From: an uncultured bacterium
Lineage (GTDB): Bacteria; Bdellovibrionota_C; UBA2361; SZUA-149; CALKYB01
Length of the DNA: 6,572 bases
Direction: 5' to 3'
NCBI GenBank assembly: GCA_938003565.1
Contig: CALKYB010000273.1
Coordinates: 1-6,572 of the forward strand
Part shown: positions 1 to 5,932 of the stretch, piece by piece
Layout of the letters: each line of letters begins with the position of its first letter
Numbering within the stretch: the first letter of the stretch is position 1
Translations under genes and position numbers: made by a program
Notes under the pieces: model-generated
The model's input: only the letters and a program-made list of their open reading frames with translations
Database searches by the model: none
What the model was told of the DNA's origin: nothing

Positions 1-115
1 ATGTCGATATTTGCTATCGGTGCAGTTCTTCTGGATATTGTATTAATTGCAAAATGACGAGATTGTAGCTCAAGCTTCGTTTTAGGTCGGGCTCAAATAT
101 AAAACTGCTATCAGT

Positions 116-334
116 TTGTTACCAGTGCCATTTAGTCTTCCCGCCAGTACTTATGAAATGATCGAAGTTACGCGAGATGAACCTACCCAAAGCGGATCGA
201 CTATCTCGGATTTTAATAGGATCAATCGAGATACGATTGATACATTTGTCACTCTAGGTTTAGAGTATTTGAAAGCATTACTCGATGACCTAGAAACCCC
301 TTGCCTAGTAGGCTATCTCGGGACTACGGGGTAG
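116..334 (+). CDS. Doubtful short reading frame ending at a terminator
   Basis: This would be a 72-residue protein from a TTG codon, or about 59 residues from the ATG at 155. Neither start has a visible Shine-Dalgarno sequence. The product has a charged first half (DEPTQ, RINRD) and a hydrophobic-leaning second half (LGLEYLKALLDDL). I recognise no family, signal peptide or motif. The one point in its favour is that the TAG stop at 332-334 sits two bases before a hairpin plus T-tract (336-357), as at the end of a real transcript. It may be a degraded 3' remnant of a gene, or chance. The frame is closed upstream by TAG at 83-85, so it is not the direct continuation of a long upstream gene. Confidence 0.2.
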   Translation: MLPVPFSLPASTYEMIEVTRDEPTQSGSTISDFNRINRDTIDTFVTLGLEYLKALLDDLETPCLVGYLGTTG

Positions 335-335
335 C

Positions 336-357
336 ACTGAGTGTCTTAGTTTTTTTT
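336..357 (+). terminator. Weak Rho-independent terminator
   Basis: ACTGAG (336-341) pairs with CTTAGT (345-350) around a 3-base TGT loop. One of the six pairs is a G-T wobble. A run of eight Ts follows (350-357). The stem is short and AT-rich, so termination would be partial. It separates anything transcribed from 1-335 from the operon that begins near 719. A longer alternative stem, ACCCC (296-300) with GGGGT (328-332) enclosing the perfect GCCTA/TAGGC stem at 303-313, lies just upstream and could contribute. Confidence 0.5.
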
Positions 358-558
358 CTGTTTTGTTAAGACGATATTGCTCATTTAAACTGGTGTTATA
401 TACTAAGCCTCATTTAAATTTCGGTATTCAACAATATTTTCAATAAGCGCAGCTTCGCAAGAAAAGCTAGTTGAGCTTGGTGAATCCGCTTTATTTGGTA
501 TTTTATAGCCAAGTCTTGCGGACTTGTAGCATATTGGTGGCTCAGTATATCTGTCTAA
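358..558. other. Spacer with no supported gene
   Basis: About 200 bases with no open frame that has a start and ribosome site on either strand. It contains a 10-base direct repeat CTCATTTAAA (380-389 and 409-418, 29 bp apart) and two small hairpins: AAGCT/AGCTT at 464-478 and CAAGTC/GACTTG at 510-526. A minus-strand frame at 403-588 has an ATG but no ribosome site and no recognisable protein, and it overlaps the regulatory repeats. I see no RNA gene fold. Confidence 0.5.
380..418 (+). repeat. Direct repeat of CTCATTTAAA
   Basis: Two exact 10-base copies at 380-389 and 409-418, starting 29 bp apart, just after the terminator. The bases are low complexity and may match by chance. They could also be AT-rich protein-binding sites. 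Confidence 0.35.
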
Positions 559-574
559 TGGCACTGCTAACGCA
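559..574 (+). promoter_or_regulatory. Candidate sigma-54 (-24/-12) promoter element
   Basis: TGGCAC at 559-564 matches the -24 half of the sigma-54 consensus exactly. The essential GC at 572-573 falls at the correct 12-bp offset from the GG at 560-561 and is followed by A. The two bases before that GC are AC rather than the preferred TT, so the -12 half is imperfect. It lies about 145 bp before the first gene, and I found no other GG-N10-GC arrangement on the plus strand between 335 and 718. The candidate gains interest because the operon encodes two sigma-54-activator-like proteins. Both of those lack the loop that contacts sigma-54, so the match may be accidental. Confidence 0.3.
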
Positions 575-579
575 CTGCT
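561..579 (+). repeat. Phased direct repeat GCACTGCT
   Basis: GCACTGCT occurs at 561-568 and again at 572-579, starting 11 bp apart. That is about one helical turn, so both copies present the same DNA face. This spacing is typical of cooperative regulator sites. It overlaps the sigma-54-like element and the inverted copy of the GATGGGTA repeat. Confidence 0.5.
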
Positions 580-589
580 TATACCCATC
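573..589 (-). promoter_or_regulatory. GATGGGTA...AGTG repeat, copy A (inverted)
   Basis: Read on the minus strand this is GATGGGTATAAGCAGTG, with the same two conserved ends (GATGGGTA and AGTG) as the plus-strand copies at 626-640 and 661-676 but a 5-base centre. It lies immediately before the TTGAAA of a candidate -35 box. It can also pair with copy B in RNA: ATACCCATC with GATGGGTAT is 9 bp, extended by one T-A pair. Confidence 0.5.
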
Positions 590-592
590 GGA

Positions 593-623
593 TTGAAAGG
601 TCGACTGTACCGAAATTTATACT
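593..623 (+). promoter_or_regulatory. Candidate housekeeping-type promoter
   Basis: TTGAAA (593-598) and TATACT (618-623) each match five of six bases of the -35 and -10 consensus. The spacer is 19 bp, which is longer than ideal. The predicted start near 630 falls inside repeat copy B, giving a leader of about 90 bases before the GTG at 719. This is an alternative to the sigma-54-like element upstream, and both could operate. Confidence 0.4.
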
Positions 624-625
624 AG

Positions 626-640
626 GATGGGTATATAGTG
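626..640 (+). promoter_or_regulatory. GATGGGTA...AGTG repeat, copy B
   Basis: GATGGGTATATAGTG. It shares GATGGGTA and AGTG with copy C, differing only by one base in the central spacer, and with inverted copy A. It overlaps the expected start point of the candidate promoter at 593-623, a position suited to an operator. Confidence 0.5.
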
Positions 641-660
641 CCGACTACATTTTTAGGTTA

Positions 661-676
661 GATGGGTAATATAGTG
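661..676 (+). promoter_or_regulatory. GATGGGTA...AGTG repeat, copy C
   Basis: GATGGGTAATATAGTG. It starts 35 bp downstream of copy B in the same orientation and lies 43 bp before the GTG start of the ketosynthase gene. The conserved ends with a central part of 3 to 5 bases suggest two half-sites for a protein. An RNA role in the leader is also possible. Confidence 0.5.
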
Positions 677-691
677 GTTCTGGGATAATTT

Positions 692-715
692 ATGTTCATG
701 TTGTTATTGGATTAA
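692..715 (+). other. Possible 7-codon leader frame
   Basis: ATG at 692 encodes MFMLLLD and then stops at TAA (713-715). A second in-frame TAA (716-718) is immediately followed by the GTG of the ketosynthase. GGGA six bases before the ATG could be a weak ribosome site. The ketosynthase has only a weak GGA (709-711) of its own, so re-initiation after this leader is a possibility. A frame this short can easily be chance. Confidence 0.2.
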
Positions 716-718
716 TAA

Positions 719-1990
719 GTGGCCATAAGGAAAAACTCTTCCCCAGATTCGAAACGAAAAGTTGTTATCACTGGTATTGGAGTAATTTCTCCTATTGGAA
801 TTGGTAAAAGAGAGTTTTACAGGAACCTACGCCTCAGTAAGACCGGAGTTGATAGAATATCTTATTTTGATGCCTCTGGTTTTCCTTCCCAACTAGCTGC
901 GGAAGTTAAGAATTTCGATCCTCGAGTATTTTTGAACAAAGGTCAGGTAAAAAGATTTTCAAGAGTTACTCAGTTTGCATGTGCGGCAGCCTCTTTGGCT
1001 TTCGATGATAGTCAACTTAAAGACATAGATCCTTCCAGGACTGATGCAATTCTCGGCTCTGCTAGCTGTGCTTTTGATGAGGTAAATAAACAGATTTTTA
1101 GAAATCCCACAGCTGGTAAAGAGTGGGTGGATGGGTCGTTTCAAAAGACCAGTTTGGGCTTAGTTAATATGGGAGCGCCGGCTTGTGCTGTGTCTTTGAT
1201 GTTTCAACTCAAAGGACATGTGACAACTTTGTCGAGTGCTTGTGCAAGTGGTCTGAACGCCGTGGGCATCGCATCTGAGCGAATAGAGGATGGAAGAGCT
1301 GATATTGCCTTTGCCGGTGGCGTAGATTGTGCAGTAAATCACTTCACTTTGAATATATTCTCAGCGGCTGGAGCACTGAATACATTTAACGAAGACCCTG
1401 AAAAAGCCTTGTGCCCGTTTGATGAGAGAAGAACTAGATCGGTTTTAGCTGAAGGGGCGGCAGTGTTTATTTTAGAAGAGAAAAATCATGCTCTGGCTCG
1501 GTCTGCTAGAATTTACTGTGAAGTCGATACTTTTGTTCAAGAGTATGAGAATATCAATGAACTCTATATGTTGGACCTGTCAGGAAAGAATTGGGCCTCT
1601 ACAATTGAAAAAACAGTGCAGGACTGTAAGGATAGAATTGGATTTATCAATGCACATGCTCCGAGTGATTTTGAAGTTGATATGGTTGAGAGTCGAGCTT
1701 TAATGTCTGTTTTTAAAGATTGTAAAGCTAAATTGCCTGTAAGTTCTATTAAAGGTTCTACCGGCAGTGCTCTAGGTGCTGCTGGGGCGCTACAACTTGC
1801 CTCGAGTGCACTAACCTTAGAATCCAAAATAATACCTCCCAATTATAATTATCTTTATCCTGACCCTGAGTGTGATCTGAATATCACGACCAGCGAATTA
1901 AAAGTTCCTGATTTAAGTCATGTTTTGATCAATAGCCATGGATTTGGGGGAGTAAATATTTCGATGGTTGTGAAGGAATCGTCTCTATGA
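719..1990 (+). CDS. FabF-like beta-ketoacyl synthase with Cys-His-Ser active site
   Basis: A 423-residue thiolase-fold condensing enzyme of the KAS I/II type, close to the roughly 410 residues usual for FabF. The N-terminal signature KVVITGIGVISPIG is at 14-27. The nucleophile Cys175 lies in SSACASG, the first catalytic His313 in NAHAPSD, and Lys345 in SSIKGSTGS. The Gly-rich loop GALGAAG-like segment and GFGG (408-411) close the fold. Family members normally read TGH before LGAAG; here it is TGS, so the second catalytic His is Ser350. The usual NSFGFGG reads NSHGFGG, putting a His at 407. The DG of the R-D-G-F-V motif is TR (239-240). Cys retention rules out a chain-length-factor subunit. 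Impaired malonyl decarboxylation, or acyl transfer rather than elongation, is an inference. The GTG start directly follows two in-frame stops and the next ATG is at codon 151. No carrier protein is visible nearby. Confidence 0.93.
   Translation: MAIRKNSSPDSKRKVVITGIGVISPIGIGKREFYRNLRLSKTGVDRISYFDASGFPSQLAAEVKNFDPRVFLNKGQVKRFSRVTQFACAAASLAFDDSQLKDIDPSRTDAILGSASCAFDEVNKQIFRNPTAGKEWVDGSFQKTSLGLVNMGAPACAVSLMFQLKGHVTTLSSACASGLNAVGIASERIEDGRADIAFAGGVDCAVNHFTLNIFSAAGALNTFNEDPEKALCPFDERRTRSVLAEGAAVFILEEKNHALARSARIYCEVDTFVQEYENINELYMLDLSGKNWASTIEKTVQDCKDRIGFINAHAPSDFEVDMVESRALMSVFKDCKAKLPVSSIKGSTGSALGAAGALQLASSALTLESKIIPPNYNYLYPDPECDLNITTSELKVPDLSHVLINSHGFGGVNISMVVKESSL
1973..1977 (+). promoter_or_regulatory. 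Ribosome binding site for the gene at 1987
   Basis: AAGGA lies nine bases before the ATG at 1987, inside the end of the ketosynthase gene. It supports that start and independent initiation in addition to coupling through the ATGA overlap. Confidence 0.6.
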
Positions 1991-3888
1991 TTGGAAGTAA
2001 TACGATTCTTATTTGGCTTGTTCTTCTTAATTGGGGAATTTTTGTCCTTTTTATTTGGTCCAAAAGAGTCCTGCCTAAGGGCAAGACAAAGTCGCTGCTT
2101 TTGTCTTTTCTTGTTGGATACTCTTGTTGGATAAATCCCTTACTTGGTATCCACCTTTGCTCACCAAATGACCATCTGATTGATTGGTTCGGAAAGTTTA
2201 TTTTGATAGGTGGTTGTTTGTTTGTTGTAACCCTGGGGCGTTTTGTTATCGGTTTTTCAAATCCAAAGATGCTAGGTTCTATAATTAATAGAATTTTTGA
2301 GATCAATTTCTTCTTATTGTTCTGCTTAGCGATTGGAGGACTTTTGGAGGAGGGGGTTGCAGTCTCTGAATTTGGTCTAGCTCCGATTAAGGGTCCTTTG
2401 ATGCCTTTGTTTGATATCAGTGTGACTTTATATGGACTATTCTTTTTGTTTATCGCTGGCAGAGCCTATTACACCACCGACAGTGATATCCTTCGAGCGC
2501 AATTGAGAGCTATATACTGGACTTGCCTTCCTTCCTTTTTAATAGGACTTTTTACAAATGCTGTATTTCCTGCGCTCACCGGGAATTTTCAGTTAACACC
2601 TACAGGGGGACTTTGGCTTCTATTCTTTTTTGTCGGAATAATTTACGTAATAGTTTCTGGACGAAGGCTTTTGGTTCAAGAAAAATTTAGGCGCCTGGTT
2701 AAGCATTCCTCAGTTTCGCCAAATGGTGATTTGTCTACATTAAAACAAGTGGTTGATAGTTTAGCTATAGTTGCCAATACTGAAAATAAGAACTTTGATC
2801 GTTCCTTAGACTTTGGGCGATCTGATGAGAGCAGTAGAATCAAGAGAGTGACAATTAGAACACTCCCGATCTTGCCGAGCTGTTCCGATACATACTCCAG
2901 TAATGTTACGACTGGGGATAGTGAAATATTTCATGAACTGGATCAAAGTTTTGCAAAACAAAGTAGGCTACAAACTAAGAATGTCCTTCTGACTAAAGAA
3001 ATTCTGTTTAAACAAGGCGAGTTTAGAAAATACCACCAGGAGTATTTTGGTGATTCGGAACGTTCATTTGTTAGTGAACCTGAAAGTGAGAAAGTTTTTG
3101 AACTTAATCAATTTATAGAAAGAATCGATGAGAATATAGAAAGGAACAGAGGTGGATATGGCCAAACCTTTTTGAGTTTTTCCCCTTCGCTGAGAACTAG
3201 TTTGCAAAGAGTTGCAAGCTTTGCAGACTTGCCAGGGTCGATCCTGCTAGAGGGAGAGACAGGGGTAGGGAAATCTTTATTTGCTAGCATTGCCCATAGT
3301 TTGCGTGGTGGTGAAGGGCTCGAGCCTATCTACTGTGATAGTCTTGATTCTGAAGAGTTGATAGATAGAGTTGAGAAATTTTTTGAAAGACGTGAATTAG
3401 GCTCTAAGAAGGGATTGTTACTTAAACATTTTGATCTTTTTGCTTCTGGAAACAAAGAATTCTATTATGAGTTTTTTGCTAAAAAGCTTACCCTAACAAA
3501 CCTTGTATATTTTACCGTCTCACCTGGGTATAAAGAGTTAGTGCAATGTTTACCTGCGGATATTAAAAATTCCATATTTAGGAACCACGTTCATATATCT
3601 CCTCTCCGGGATAGGCCTGAGGATATATTTCATCAAATGATTTGGGGCTTGTCTAAGTCTGCTAATAAAATTGGCTACAAGCTTGATAAGTCTTATTTTC
3701 ATATCATCGAGTCTGCTAAAGAACGAAATTGGCAGGGAAATACCAGGCAGCTATTAGGCTTTTGCTCAAAGAAGGTAGTTGAAGACTTTTCGAGGAATAA
3801 GAAGGCCCTCCACCCTAGTTTCCATGCCCAGTCGCTCCAGTTATCTGAATCTGTTGAAACACGGAAAGGTGGTGCCAATGGATTTTAG
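1987..3888 (+). CDS. Seven-TM protein with degenerate sigma-54-activator AAA+ domain, no HTH
   Basis: 633 residues. Seven hydrophobic segments lie near residues 5-24, 36-55, 69-90, 106-126, 141-159, 175-196 and 206-225. The pattern, including RAQLRAI before segment six, recalls the N-terminal 7TM sensor region of some histidine kinases. A polar linker (226-395) follows, then an AAA+ domain of sigma-54-activator descent: intact Walker A GETGVGKS (423-430), SPLRDRPEDI (538-547, the family's PPLRERxEDI) and NWQGNTRQLL (581-590, the sensor II helix WPGNVREL). The GAFTGA loop region is missing. The Walker B strand reads LLLKHFD (477-483), with Lys-His where Asp-Glu belongs. There is no sensor I Asn and no C-terminal helix-turn-helix. 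It could bind ATP, but hydrolysis and classical sigma-54 remodelling look unlikely. It overlaps the ketosynthase by 4 bp and the next gene by 11 bp. Inferred role: membrane sensor or partner of the next gene's product. Confidence 0.85.
   Translation: MIGSNTILIWLVLLNWGIFVLFIWSKRVLPKGKTKSLLLSFLVGYSCWINPLLGIHLCSPNDHLIDWFGKFILIGGCLFVVTLGRFVIGFSNPKMLGSIINRIFEINFFLLFCLAIGGLLEEGVAVSEFGLAPIKGPLMPLFDISVTLYGLFFLFIAGRAYYTTDSDILRAQLRAIYWTCLPSFLIGLFTNAVFPALTGNFQLTPTGGLWLLFFFVGIIYVIVSGRRLLVQEKFRRLVKHSSVSPNGDLSTLKQVVDSLAIVANTENKNFDRSLDFGRSDESSRIKRVTIRTLPILPSCSDTYSSNVTTGDSEIFHELDQSFAKQSRLQTKNVLLTKEILFKQGEFRKYHQEYFGDSERSFVSEPESEKVFELNQFIERIDENIERNRGGYGQTFLSFSPSLRTSLQRVASFADLPGSILLEGETGVGKSLFASIAHSLRGGEGLEPIYCDSLDSEELIDRVEKFFERRELGSKKGLLLKHFDLFASGNKEFYYEFFAKKLTLTNLVYFTVSPGYKELVQCLPADIKNSIFRNHVHISPLRDRPEDIFHQMIWGLSKSANKIGYKLDKSYFHIIESAKERNWQGNTRQLLGFCSKKVVEDFSRNKKALHPSFHAQSLQLSESVETRKGGANGF
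3865..3872 (+). promoter_or_regulatory. Ribosome binding site deciding the start at 3878
   Basis: AAAGGTGG lies five bases before the ATG at 3878, within the previous gene. It favours that ATG over the in-frame TTG at 3779, which would add 33 residues with no ribosome site and a 110-bp overlap, and over the ATG at 3893. Confidence 0.65.
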
Positions 3889-5860
3889 TAGTATGGAGTC
3901 AGAGATGCTCCTAGCGTGGCACGCTTTTCTATTTGTTGTTCTTTCTTATTGTTCAATTAATATCTTTAGGAAGATAAGAGACTCCTTCACTCTATACAGC
4001 TATCTAACTACCCTTTTGGTATCAACTGTTTGGGTTGTCGTAATCCCAGTTCTTCGGCTAACTAATTTTTTTAATACTAGTGACGGTCACATAGCGGCTA
4101 TTAACTATGTATTTTTTGCCCTGACGACGGGAACGGTCTCGCATAGTCTACTTTTAGCCTATGCGAATCATGAAACGCTTAAGTTGAGATATTGGCTCTT
4201 TCAAATAAACAATATTCTAGTCGCGATGCTGGGGGGAGCATTTGTTGGAAATAGGCAAGATTTACCAAGAATAGGTGAGTTAATCATACTATATTCAATT
4301 CTTTCTCTCGCTTCTTTTCTCGTTTACACAGTTATTTCACTAAGTAGTAGTTACAAATTCAGCATGGATGATGTGTTGAAATTTCGTCTTCGTTCAATTT
4401 TTCGAGTATCTGCTGTTGGCGTAGTTTTGAGTTTAGTAGTTTTGATTTCAATTCCGCCAATTCCGCTCAGTATTTTTGCTTCAACTATTGCTGAAGTTTA
4501 TGTTGTCGCTAACCTCACGGGAATGTCAGTTATGGCTACCAATGGTAGTCAGAAGTATTTGGAGTCTTATCTTAAAGATCTATTGAAAATTCCTGAGATG
4601 TCCACCGATCGAGCCATTGATTCGGCTTCAGAGTTTTTAGGAGCTTTGCATGACTCATTGGGAAGGCTGGATAGTAAAGGGTTGCCCAGCGTGGAGCTGA
4701 GCCTTTTGGAGAGAAATAGAACAATCGAGATTGAAGCGACTAGTACGCTTAAGGAGAAAGTTTCTCTCTCTAAAGATGAAAACACGAAATATGAGTTTGG
4801 AGATTTAGATCCCAAGATTGCTTTGGATGGATTAAGAACCAATGTTCTGAGTCTAGAAAAAGAAAATCAAAGACTTCAAAATATTCTTCATAGATACAAA
4901 GCAATCGACAGCAAGCTCTCCTATGTTCAGGCGAAGGTTTTAGAAAAATATGAAGAAAACGGCATCTTCGGTGTATCGTTACTCAGAGATTCCTTTAAGG
5001 ATTCAATTTTTTCGTTTGACCAAGGATATTTCGTTGCTTGCTCCCCACAAACTCGCTTAGCGCTCCGTCAAGGTTTGCATTACTCTAAGTTGTCATCATC
5101 CCTTTGTATAGAGGGCGATGTTGGTTCTGGAAGATCTTCCTTGGCAAAATACCTTCATTTTCAAAGAGGAGGGGGGAAGCTGTTTGAATTGAATGGACTT
5201 ATTGAAGATGATAGGAGCAATCTATCTAAGCTTCTACTTGATATAAAAAATACAAGAGAACAAACTGGTGTAATTGTTAGAAACTTTAGTGCCCTTAGCT
5301 CAAGGCAAGTTTCTAGCCTACTTGAGATCATTGCCGCCAACGATTCACTTAGAAGTATATACCTAATTGCTGATAGCAACTACCGTATTGATGCTTGCAA
5401 TTTGAATTACTATTCGTATTTCCCTGTGACTAAGCATTGTTTAAAGTTGGATCCCCTAGAGTCTAGACCAGAGGATCTTCTGGTTCACGCCTTACTAATA
5501 TCACAAGAATTAGCCAGGAGGGCTGGGGTTTCCTTTGAAGGAGTTTCTAGAAATGTGGTTGAGACTCTTTTTTCAGAACACTCTGGCATAAATTTAATAA
5601 ACCTGAGGGGAGCAATACGAGCTGGTCTTGGCGATGGTGCGGTTCTTTCTAAGTTGGATTGGGATCAAAAGGCAAGAATCGAAACCGCCGATCTGAACAG
5701 TGAAAATCGAAAAGTTTTGGTTTCCTACTTAAGAGCAAATCATTTTGATGTTGAACTTACTGCACTGGAGATGGGTATAGATCCCGCAGCTCTTAGACAG
5801 ACTTTGGTAGATCTTTCTATATCAATTCCTAATGAATCTATACGTCGAAAATTGGTGTAG
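3878..5860 (+). CDS. Seven-TM degenerate sigma-54-type AAA+ regulator with Fis-type HTH
   Basis: 660 residues from the ATG with a good ribosome site. Seven hydrophobic segments lie near 10-30, 41-62, 72-95, 106-124, 132-157, 172-193 and 198-216. A linker follows with a probable short coiled coil (about 318-345, LSLEKENQRLQNIL). The AAA+ part starts at SPQTRLALRQG (389-399). Its P-loop reads GDVGSGRS (413-420), with Arg419 replacing the Walker A Lys. The Walker B strand GVIVRNF (464-470) has no acidic pair, and GAFTGA is absent. LESRPEDLL (527-535) and LINLRGAI (573-580, sensor II) mark its origin. Residues 610-648 fit a Fis-type helix-turn-helix (ALEMGIDPAALRQTL). SP..R..L and RGG after the P-loop are shared with the preceding protein, so the two are tandem paralogues. 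Inferred role: membrane-tethered DNA-binding regulator, probably unable to hydrolyse ATP alone. Its target may be the repeats at 573-676, which is untested. Confidence 0.85.
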   Translation: MDFSSMESEMLLAWHAFLFVVLSYCSINIFRKIRDSFTLYSYLTTLLVSTVWVVVIPVLRLTNFFNTSDGHIAAINYVFFALTTGTVSHSLLLAYANHETLKLRYWLFQINNILVAMLGGAFVGNRQDLPRIGELIILYSILSLASFLVYTVISLSSSYKFSMDDVLKFRLRSIFRVSAVGVVLSLVVLISIPPIPLSIFASTIAEVYVVANLTGMSVMATNGSQKYLESYLKDLLKIPEMSTDRAIDSASEFLGALHDSLGRLDSKGLPSVELSLLERNRTIEIEATSTLKEKVSLSKDENTKYEFGDLDPKIALDGLRTNVLSLEKENQRLQNILHRYKAIDSKLSYVQAKVLEKYEENGIFGVSLLRDSFKDSIFSFDQGYFVACSPQTRLALRQGLHYSKLSSSLCIEGDVGSGRSSLAKYLHFQRGGGKLFELNGLIEDDRSNLSKLLLDIKNTREQTGVIVRNFSALSSRQVSSLLEIIAANDSLRSIYLIADSNYRIDACNLNYYSYFPVTKHCLKLDPLESRPEDLLVHALLISQELARRAGVSFEGVSRNVVETLFSEHSGINLINLRGAIRAGLGDGAVLSKLDWDQKARIETADLNSENRKVLVSYLRANHFDVELTALEMGIDPAALRQTLVDLSISIPNESIRRKLV

Positions 5861-5893
5861 GGTTTAGCAAGGCAAGTATTGGAGATGACTTTT

Positions 5894-5932
5894 ATGATAG
5901 TTAGAAGGAGCGGTCCCGGAAGAACTGAATGA
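5894..5932 (+). other. Possible 12-codon coupling frame
   Basis: ATG at 5894 encodes MIVRRSGPGRTE and ends at TGA 5930-5932, overlapping the ATG of the oxidoreductase as ATGA. GGAG at 5881-5884 lies nine bases before it and could serve as its ribosome site. An in-frame ATG at 5885 would add three residues. A translated frame here would couple translation across the 68-bp gap. It is short and may be chance. Confidence 0.2.
5918..5922 (+). promoter_or_regulatory. Ribosome binding site for the oxidoreductase
   Basis: GGAAG lies six bases before the ATG at 5929. A stronger match, AGAAGGAG at 5903-5910, is 18 bases away, too far to serve this ATG, and no ATG, GTG or TTG lies at a usable distance from it. 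TGA at 5926-5928 is in frame directly before the ATG, so the start cannot be further upstream. Confidence 0.5.

Noticed and set aside
1..57. Short hydrophobic frame from the first base (MSIFAIGAVLLDIVLIAK)
   Set aside because: It could be the membrane-like tail of a gene that starts outside the window, but 18 codons with no other support are not enough to call it.
464..526. Cluster of small hairpins as a possible structured RNA
   Set aside because: The stems are only 5-6 bp, with ordinary loops and no shared architecture with a known riboswitch or small RNA.
403..588. Minus-strand open frame of 61 codons
   Set aside because: No ribosome site before its ATG, no recognisable protein family, and it runs through the regulatory repeats before the operon.
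1564..2306. Long minus-strand frames opposite the ketosynthase end and first regulator
   Set aside because: They lie opposite well-supported genes with clear family motifs and encode no recognisable protein.
3779..3877. Upstream TTG extension of the second membrane regulator
   Set aside because: It has no ribosome site, would overlap the preceding gene by 110 bp and adds a basic, unstructured-looking stretch. The ATG at 3878 has AAAGGTGG at a proper distance.
1987..3888. First membrane regulator as a histidine kinase
   Set aside because: The 7TM region resembles those of some kinases, but no H-box, N-box or G-box of a kinase is present. The C-terminal half has AAA+ motifs instead.
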